Origin: Flavobacteriales bacterium UBA7690
GTDB lineage: Bacteria; Bacteroidota; Bacteroidia; Flavobacteriales_F; PHOS-HE28
Direction of reading: 5' to 3'
Length of the DNA stretch: 20,637 bases
NCBI GenBank assembly: GCA_002482775.1
Contig: DLGQ01000099.1
Coordinates: 1 to 20,637, forward strand
Part shown: positions 16,801-20,637 of the stretch, piece after piece
Layout: the number at the start of each line of letters is the position of its first letter
Numbering within the stretch: the stretch's first letter is position 1
Made by a program: the position numbers and the translations under genes
Notes under the pieces: model-generated
Database searches by the model: none
What the model was told of the DNA's origin: nothing
Seen by the model: only the letters and a program-made list of their open reading frames with translations

Positions 16801-19800
16801 TGTCTATCAACTAACAGTACGCGACGATTTCGGTTGTTCAGAACAAGCGGTCGTGCAGATCCAGGATAGTAATGCCGAAGTGTTGGTCCCTGTTGATGGC
16901 ACAACGTTGTGCGCGAACATCTGCGATGGAAGCGTCTCGGTGGACTTCACGTGCAGCCTGCCGCAGTGTACCACCGAATGGACGGATGTGGATGGTAACG
17001 TACTGGCGCAGAACACCAACGTTTTGAACAACCTGTGCCCGGGTACCTATACCGTGCAGGTGACCAACGCGAACGGATGCGTAAGCCTTGCGGATGCGGT
17101 GGTGACACCTTCCACCTCCATCGTTCCCAACCTGAGCACTACGCCCGCGTCCTGTGCCGGTGTTTGTGATGGTACGGCCACCGTAGGCCCTGTGGGCGGT
17201 GTGGCACCTTACACCTACGCGTGGAGCCCGGGTGGCCAAGACACACCACAAGTAACGGGTCTGTGTGCCGGGGTGTACACCGTGTTGATCGCCGATGCTT
17301 CCGGATGTGATACCACCGTTTCCGTATTGATCCTGGAGCCGACGCCGCTGGACCAACAAGCCACCATCACCGACGTGTCCTGCAACAGCAGTTGCGATGG
17401 CAGCATCGTGGTCACACCGAGCGGGGGCACTGGACCGTACACGTTCTTGTGGACACCCGTACCACCCAACGGACAAGGAAGCAATGGTGCTTTCGACCTC
17501 TGTGCCGGGGATCATGTGTTGCTCATCACCGATGCCAACGGTTGCACATTGGAGCGCACCTGGACGGTAGCTGAGCCGGCAGCGCTCGTGCTTGCTGGCG
17601 GAAGCATCAGCAGCGAATGCGGCGTGTGCAATGGCGAAGCGTTCGTACAAGCGACCGGTGGAACAGCTCCATACTCCTACCTCTGGACACAGAATGGTGG
17701 GATCTTCGGGACCGCTGATAGCTTGAGCGCACTTTGTGCAGGACTTTACGATGTCCTCGTGACGGATGCTTCCGGATGCGCTGATTCGCTCCTGGTCCCC
17801 GTGCAGGACTTGAACGGTGAAGTGCTGGCAGTTGCTGGCGATACCGTCAGCTGTCCCGGTATCTGCGACGGTAATGTGGAGGTGGTGTTCAACTGCGGCG
17901 AACCAGCATGTTCCATCGCGTGGTACGATGCGTTCGGCACTGACCTCAACCAGAACACGAATACGATGTCCGCCTTGTGTGCGGGGGATTACCTCGTCAT
18001 GGTCACCAATGGGCTCGGTTGTGTTTCCATCGATACGGCAACGGTGGCTTCTCCCGATCCGATCATCGCCAACCTCAGCACGACACCGGTCACCTGCTTC
18101 GGCGATTGTGATGGCACAGCGACGGTAGGACCGACCGGTGGTGTGGCGCCCTATCAATACGTGTGGGATCCTGCTCCACTCGTGGGCCAAGGAACACCGC
18201 AAGCGGAAGGGCTGTGCGCGGGTGTGAACGAAGTGACCATCACCGATGCGGCCGGATGCAGCATCGAAGTTCCCATCTTGATCCTGTCGCCCGATCTGCT
18301 GACCGCCGATGTGGACGTATTGCCGATAACATGCAACGGCGCTTGCGATGGAAGCATCGTGGTTACTCCGCAAGGGGGTACGGCGGGATACACCTTCACA
18401 TGGACACCTGTACCTCCGAACGGGCAAGGCGGTAATTCTGCGACCGGTCTTTGTGCGGACGATTGGACGGTAGTGGTCGTGGATGCCAACGGTTGTGATA
18501 CCGCCATCACCATCACGCTGACGGACCCACCGGTACTTGCCGCTGATCTTACCACCACCGATAATGCATGCTTCGGTGAGTGTGCGGGAACAGCTTCGCT
18601 GGTGATCTCCGGCGGAGTGCCGGATCATGCGATCGTTTGGGCGGACGCGAACGGTTCGGTGTTCGCTACCGATACAACGGAAGTGAATGCGCTTTGTGCA
18701 GGGGACTACAGTGCGACCATCACGGATGCGAACGGATGCGAACTCATCGTGCCGTTCTCCATCACCGAAGGAACACCCATTGAAGCCGCACTGGTCTTCA
18801 CCGGCGAAACCTGCGCTGGCCCGTGCGATGGAACTGCCGGCGTGTCACCTACGGGTGGAACAGGGCCGTACACGATCCTGTGGTCGCCAGCACCGGCTGC
18901 GGGTCAAGGCACCGAACAGATCACCGGACTGTGTGCAGGCAACTACGAGGTCACCATCACCGATGCCTTGGGTTGCGATACCACCTACGCGTTCACACTG
19001 CTTCCCTACACTCCGATAACCGATAACGCGACGATCAGCGATGTGCGCTGCAACAGTGCGTGCGATGGTTCCGTGGTGACAGCAGCAGCGGGTGGTATCG
19101 GCACGTTGACGTACTTGTGGACACCTGAACCTTCGAACGGCCAAGGCAATGCATCGGCCACTGGTCTGTGCCCTGGTGAACACGTGTTGGTGATCACCGA
19201 TGCGGCCGGTTGCGACAGTTCCTTCAGCTACACCATCACCGAGCCGTTGGCGCTGCTATTGACCGTTGATGCGGTGACCGATGCGAGTTGCGCAGATGCG
19301 TTGGACGGAGCGATCGCCACAACGGCAACAGGTGGCATTCCACCATACACTTTCGCGTGGAGCGGTCCCGATGGCTTCTCCGCTTCCACGGAGGATATCG
19401 CAACCCTGCGACCCGGCGCGTACAGCCTCACGCTGGCCGATGCGAACAGCTGTACGCTCGATACCATCATCACCGTGAACGCACTGAGCACCTTGCTCGC
19501 CGCAGCTGGCGCGGATCAACAAGCGTGCTCCGGTACCGATGTCACCTTGGATGGATCCGCGAGCGTGGGTGGTGTCACTTTCTCGTGGCGTGATGCACAA
19601 GGTGCCGAAGTGGGGAACACTCCCGTGATCACATTGGCCGGGTTGCCGGATGGCGAGAACTTCTTCACATTGACGATCACCGATGGGCCGTGTTCTTCTA
19701 CGGATGAAGTGTTGATCACCATGCTCGCGTTGCCGATCGCGAACGCAGGGCCGGACCAAACGATCTTCCTCGCAGGAACAGCACAACTCGGTGGATCACC

Positions 19801-20239
19801 AAGCGGACCGATCGGATCCACCTTCGTGTGGAGCCCCGATACACTTGTCAGTGATGGTGCGGTATCCAACCCCACCACCAGCCCTACGGTCACAACCTGG
19901 TATACGCTCACGGTGACCGCACCGAACGGCTGTACGGCAACGGACTCGGCGTTGGTCACGGTGGTGCCAACGGTGGTGATCCCGAACGGCTTCACACCGA
20001 ACGCCGATGGAAAGAACGATACGTGGATCATCGACTTCATCGAACTCTTCCCCGATTGTGAAGTGGAGGTGTACAACCGCTGGGGCGAACAGCTCTTCCG
20101 CAGCGTTGGCTATAGACAGCAGTGGGATGGAAGGTACCGCGATGGCTACGTGCCGGTAGGTACCTATTACTACGTGATCGAGCTCAACGACGAGCGTTTC
20201 CCAGAACCGTACACCGGCCCGCTTACCGTGATCCGCTGA
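10889..20239 (+). CDS. Giant SprB-like repeat adhesin with T9SS type B C-terminal domain
   Basis: This 3116-residue surface protein has a signal peptide (1-25, VLA before Gln26) and an N-terminal domain starting RHWVGGSGSWSDAAHWS (about 26-271) with beta-helix-like strands. It continues with 33 SprB-type repeats of 75-81 residues (272-2877), an Ig/PKD-like tail (2878-3028) and an 88-residue gliding-motility-associated sorting domain (3029-3116). A typical repeat reads C-x3-CDGTATV, GGTGPYTYxWSPAP, GQGT, GLCAGxYxVTITDANGCDTT, FTITEPxP. SprB of F. johnsoniae is a mobile cell-surface adhesin used in gliding; by family this protein is probably a T9SS-exported adhesin or surface filament. The start is GTG 10889: an in-frame TAG lies only four codons upstream, and the first internal ATG would remove the signal peptide. 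It sits between two PorP/SprF genes with 9-nt and about 4-nt gaps, indicating one operon. Confidence 0.95.
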   Translation: MNRTHTPVKFLLLFLLSLVGSTVLAQTRHWVGGSGSWSDAAHWSAVADGPGGAGVPRASDDVFIAVSNAVRIDLVHPAACRALRIDATNGTLRIEGPARVGMNIEGAWSMRGDVQWNAQGAVRLGVRRDGVEVDTRGLPIAGDVVFDGSGSWSLISDLRTTGQVRLRQGTLMANGTQLSADRISVEGNGSKRFLAGSSVVSLNEAPDPNVIRDVVDPASSSLVVNGALVSWGLPAVAMQEDRDINICGTGAGQTPFTVNAQLITNFNGYGVRCRGGCGATVTATVTGGSGNFSFQWLGNGPPTASWTNACGGPQLVIVTDNVQGISCPAQVNVTEPAPLGVIFFGQGTPPTCADACNGTRSALAIGGVTPHTYNWNNGAGTSSSFANLCAGTNTLRITDANGCIRDTTFIFNIAPIAPNLTFTPANCFGDCDGTATVAPVGGTGTYTITWTPVPSNQGASTLTNLCAGNYSVNVRDGNNCDSTVTFVITAPPAIVVSSTLTGASCASTCDGSATVSASGTAGPFSYTWSPAPGGGQNTNAATGLCGGAYTVLVTDIPTGCDTLITITVPEPPPFNVQGTVVDASCSNTCDGSVTLIVSGATPGYTFLWSPVPAAGQGTANVSGLCPGPYQVSIADVAGCDTTITFNVLAPPPLDAQLTTTDATCSGECDGTAIMVVSGGTSPYTYTWAPVPPSGQGTPSITGLCAGPHSVTVMDANGCDTTLNFIISEPTPLVVAPTQTNVTCGSLCDATASSPVTGGTPGYTFVWSPAPGGGQGTPDATGLCAGIYNVLITDGNGCDTTVTFTILDAVPITISLQLTPATCADVCDGEAGVIVTGGVIPYTYVWAPTPGGGQGTANATGLCAQAYTLTITDAVGCDSTIAFTITAPPPIIPNPTQTDVTCTGDCDGTISVAPTGGTGVFTYNWVPQPLVGQGTANASGLCAGDWSVTITSGGCDTTITITLTEPLPLDASVITTDVSCAGVCDGTATATVTGGVGPYTYLWAPVPVTGQGTTDVTGLCAGPHTLTVTDANGCDTQISFIINEPPALIVTPAQTNVTCGSLCDGTASVTVTGGTPDYTYLWTPAPSGGQGTSDATGLCAGIHSVLITDDNGCTITQSFTILDAVPIQISLQLTPASCVNVCDGTAGVIVSDGVAPYTYDWSPLPGAGQGTANVTGLCPQAYSLTIADAVGCDTTISFTITAPPPIVPNPSQTDVTCAGDCNGTIVLAPTGGTGTYTYNWVPTPPIGQATPNAGGLCAGDWSVTITSGGCDTTITITILEPLPIGASVTVTNATCAGACDGIVDVITTGGTLPLAYNWSPAPPAGQGTPHVEGLCPGDYDVTVSDAAGCDTTITFTILAPDPIVPGLVTTLETCAGPCTGTASVAPIGGTGTIVVDWQPAPGGGQGTLNATGLCAGTNYQVTLTDDNGCDTTVTFTIDPSATITPNISSTPVSCNGACDGTATVGPTGGTPPYTYVWSPPPPVGQGTPSASGLCAGTWDVTITDASGCSIVAELLITEPLPILANATITDPLCAGVCNGTIVLNTAGGTGPYTYSWSPAPAIGQGTNTITGLCAGTWNVTITDAAGCTASSSHTIIEPAPLTLSTTASPSQCQVCIGTATAVVGGGTGVLEIEWRNPLNAVVGTTPTITDLCAGIYTVTLRDENGCVLQQAVPITDSNGEDLTTTDGTTTCPNTCDGEVSVAFTCSDAPCTITWTDAAGIDLGVSTETISALCPGDHYVSVTNASGCISIDTATVVAPVVLTLNTSSTPVSCAGQCDGTATVGVVGGTPPFTFTWDPAPPTGQGTPSVSGLCAGVYTVTVGDGGGCETTAQVLITEPPPLVLFSAIVIETSCAGTCQGNVTLLVAGGVGPYSYVWSPAPQSGQGASAAFGFCAGNVSVTISDANGCSIDRTFTITEPQPLLVSTSTTQSTCPNCDGTASATVTGGTAPYTFSWLLGGAEVSTDQAPTGLCGGVYQLTVRDDFGCSEQAVVQIQDSNAEVLVPVDGTTLCANICDGSVSVDFTCSLPQCTTEWTDVDGNVLAQNTNVLNNLCPGTYTVQVTNANGCVSLADAVVTPSTSIVPNLSTTPASCAGVCDGTATVGPVGGVAPYTYAWSPGGQDTPQVTGLCAGVYTVLIADASGCDTTVSVLILEPTPLDQQATITDVSCNSSCDGSIVVTPSGGTGPYTFLWTPVPPNGQGSNGAFDLCAGDHVLLITDANGCTLERTWTVAEPAALVLAGGSISSECGVCNGEAFVQATGGTAPYSYLWTQNGGIFGTADSLSALCAGLYDVLVTDASGCADSLLVPVQDLNGEVLAVAGDTVSCPGICDGNVEVVFNCGEPACSIAWYDAFGTDLNQNTNTMSALCAGDYLVMVTNGLGCVSIDTATVASPDPIIANLSTTPVTCFGDCDGTATVGPTGGVAPYQYVWDPAPLVGQGTPQAEGLCAGVNEVTITDAAGCSIEVPILILSPDLLTADVDVLPITCNGACDGSIVVTPQGGTAGYTFTWTPVPPNGQGGNSATGLCADDWTVVVVDANGCDTAITITLTDPPVLAADLTTTDNACFGECAGTASLVISGGVPDHAIVWADANGSVFATDTTEVNALCAGDYSATITDANGCELIVPFSITEGTPIEAALVFTGETCAGPCDGTAGVSPTGGTGPYTILWSPAPAAGQGTEQITGLCAGNYEVTITDALGCDTTYAFTLLPYTPITDNATISDVRCNSACDGSVVTAAAGGIGTLTYLWTPEPSNGQGNASATGLCPGEHVLVITDAAGCDSSFSYTITEPLALLLTVDAVTDASCADALDGAIATTATGGIPPYTFAWSGPDGFSASTEDIATLRPGAYSLTLADANSCTLDTIITVNALSTLLAAAGADQQACSGTDVTLDGSASVGGVTFSWRDAQGAEVGNTPVITLAGLPDGENFFTLTITDGPCSSTDEVLITMLALPIANAGPDQTIFLAGTAQLGGSPSGPIGSTFVWSPDTLVSDGAVSNPTTSPTVTTWYTLTVTAPNGCTATDSALVTVVPTVVIPNGFTPNADGKNDTWIIDFIELFPDCEVEVYNRWGEQLFRSVGYRQQWDGRYRDGYVPVGTYYYVIELNDERFPEPYTGPLTVIR
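10964..11701 (+). other. N-terminal beta-strand-rich domain of the giant adhesin
   Basis: Residues 26-271 precede the repeat array. The opening WVGGSGSWSDAAHWS resembles the start of many secreted Bacteroidota repeat proteins. The following short hydrophobic strands (VRIDLVHPAACRALRIDATN, TLRIEGPARVGMNIEGAWSM, VVFDGSGSWSLISDLRTTG) suggest a beta-helix or stacked-strand fold. Ligand-binding function at the exposed tip is possible but not shown. Confidence 0.55.
12875..14764 (+). repeat. Higher-order tandem repeat block 1: two four-repeat units of exactly 945 nt
   Basis: Units 6-9 (12875-13819) and 10-13 (13820-14764) are each 315 codons and align repeat by repeat. The first members share DANGCDT and end in TQTNV/AQTNV. 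The second share TCGSLCD and ILDAVPI-ISLQLTPA. The third share AGVIV and ITAPPPI-PNP-QTDV. The fourth share NWVP and the shortened SGGCDTTITIT. This indicates duplication of a four-repeat block, now diverged at the DNA level. Confidence 0.88.
15242..18091 (+). repeat. Higher-order tandem repeat block 2: three four-repeat units (954, 954, 942 nt)
   Basis: Units 16-19 (15242-16195), 20-23 (16196-17149) and 24-27 (17150-18091) repeat the order A-B-C-D. A reads CDGTATVG; B is a standard unit; C begins with a close C-x2-C pair (QCQVC, TCPNC, ECGVC) and ends in D[SL]N; D carries two extra Cys (FTCSDAPC, FTCSLPQC, FNCGEPAC) and lacks the GQGT loop. The third copy is 12 nt shorter because unit 24 lost four residues before GQ. 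Units 28-29 look like the start of a fourth copy. Confidence 0.9.
19520..19972 (+). other. Ig/PKD-like linker region of the giant adhesin
   Basis: Residues 2878-3028 leave the SprB pattern and resemble two Ig/PKD-type modules: one around TFSWRDAQGAEVGNTPVITL, and a second starting IANAGPDQTIFLAGTAQLGG with FVWSPDTLVSDG and TWYTLTVTAPNGC. Such modules often connect repeat arrays to T9SS sorting domains. Confidence 0.6.
19973..20236 (+). other. T9SS type B sorting domain coding region (giant adhesin)
   Basis: Residues 3029-3116 carry NGFTPNADGKNDTW, VEVYNRWGEQLFRS, GYRQQWDGRYRDG and VPVGTYYYVIEL and end in PYTGPLTVIR. This is the gliding-motility-associated C-terminal domain, closely similar in length and motif order to that of the 330-residue protein. 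Confidence 0.92.
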
Positions 20240-20243
20240 ACAC

Positions 20244-20637
20244 ATGATCAACATGCGCCGCATATTCCACCTGCTCCTGGCCGCAACGGCTCTGCAGGCC
20301 AGTGCCCAGCAGCTGCCGCAGTTGACGCAGTACCAGTTCAACGATTACGTGGTGAACCCCGCTGTCGCCGGTAGTCGCCCGTTCTTCGAGCTGCGTACCG
20401 CCCACCGCTACCAATGGGTCGGTATACAGGATGCACCGCGTACGTTCACCTTCAGCGGCTCCACTCCGGTGGGCGAGAAGATGGGCCTGGGCGGTTACCT
20501 CTTCACCGATATCGTTGGTCCTACACGGCGGACCGGCGTGCAGTTCTCGTACGCGTACCACCTGAAGCTGACGCAGGACATCAAGCTCTCTTTGGCCGTT
20601 TCCGCAGGTATGCTCCAGTTCCTCATCGATGGCTTAT
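20244..20637 (+). CDS. PorP/SprF family protein, partial (3' end outside the window)
   Basis: The frame starts 4 nt after the giant gene's stop and runs off the right edge after 131 codons. The product has a signal peptide ending ASA before Gln, then QLTQYQFNDYVVNPAVAGS, RTAHRYQWVGIQDAPRTFTF and SYAYHLKLTQDIKLSLAVSA, all matching the upstream PorP/SprF paralogue. Two starts are possible, ATG 20244 (MINMRRIFH) and ATG 20253 (MRRIFHLLL). The second mirrors the paralogue's MRIFHTLL, so it may be the true one. By position and by the known SprB/SprF partnership, this is the likely export or anchoring partner of the giant adhesin. Confidence 0.9.
   Translation, partial: MINMRRIFHLLLAATALQASAQQLPQLTQYQFNDYVVNPAVAGSRPFFELRTAHRYQWVGIQDAPRTFTFSGSTPVGEKMGLGGYLFTDIVGPTRRTGVQFSYAYHLKLTQDIKLSLAVSAGMLQFLIDGL

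Larger units (their letters stand above)
11702..19519 (+). repeat. Array of 33 SprB-type Cys-rich repeats
   Basis: By hand alignment, 33 units of 75-81 residues lie head to tail with no gap. Unit starts (residue numbers): 272, 351, 426, 504, 584, 663, 742, 821, 900, 978, 1057, 1136, 1215, 1293, 1372, 1452, 1531, 1610, 1689, 1770, 1850, 1929, 2007, 2088, 2164, 2243, 2321, 2402, 2481, 2560, 2641, 2720, 2800. Nearly every unit has four Cys: two in C-x2/3-C at the start, one in GLCAG, one in NGC. My count is about 136 Cys. The first unit is divergent and the last lacks two Cys. Confidence 0.93.

Noticed and set aside
16838..18628. 596-codon minus-strand ORF
   Set aside because: It is antisense to the SprB repeats; a long stop-free stretch is expected there from the repeated GC-rich codons and the product has no family features.
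11702..19519. Possible CRISPR or non-coding satellite because of the regular repeats
   Set aside because: The repeats are about 235-240 nt, remain in one open frame, vary mostly in a coding manner and have no short identical repeats with unique spacers.

Overview
The window (about 58-60% GC by eye) looks like a chromosomal segment of a high-GC member of the Bacteroidota, probably an uncultured Flavobacteriales-like lineage. The evidence is the gene content: two gliding-motility/type IX secretion (T9SS) type B C-terminal sorting domains, two PorP/SprF-family proteins, about 33 SprB-type repeats, a DUF4412 protein, and a Crp-like response regulator paired with a PAS histidine kinase. Shine-Dalgarno sites are not evident, and all six predicted signal peptides are followed by Gln at the +1 position, as expected for Bacteroidota. 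I cannot name a species. No rRNA, tRNA, CRISPR array or insertion sequence was seen.

Region 1 (1-3457) holds housekeeping and envelope genes. On the minus strand, a partial gene whose first 220 residues are Arg/Gly/Ser/Pro-rich runs off the left edge; it is probably the N-terminal tail of an RluB-type pseudouridine synthase. It overlaps the end of a YraN-family (UPF0102) gene. A secreted DUF4412 protein follows on the plus strand, then an LD-carboxypeptidase (S66) and a small outer-membrane beta-barrel protein on the minus strand.

Region 2 (3585-8641, plus strand) holds methionyl-tRNA synthetase with a GTG start, a cysteine-dioxygenase-like protein with an altered iron-ligand motif, a PAS histidine kinase, and a receiver plus Crp/Fnr-type regulator whose ATG overlaps the kinase stop. 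The last three genes are tightly packed and may be one transcription unit.

Region 3 (8952-20637, plus strand) is the most distinctive part. It is an adhesin/secretion operon made of two repeated modules, each a protein with a T9SS type B sorting domain followed by a PorP/SprF protein. Module 1 is a 330-residue secreted protein plus PorP/SprF, joined by an ATGA overlap. Module 2 is a 3116-residue SprB-like protein plus a second PorP/SprF cut by the right edge. The giant protein contains 33 Cys-rich repeats of 75-81 residues, and most of them are organised into four-repeat higher-order units: two copies with an exact 945-nt period, and three copies with periods of 954, 954 and 942 nt. The likely role is a surface filament or adhesin for gliding, attachment or aggregation, exported by the T9SS. 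That role is inferred from families, not shown by the sequence.
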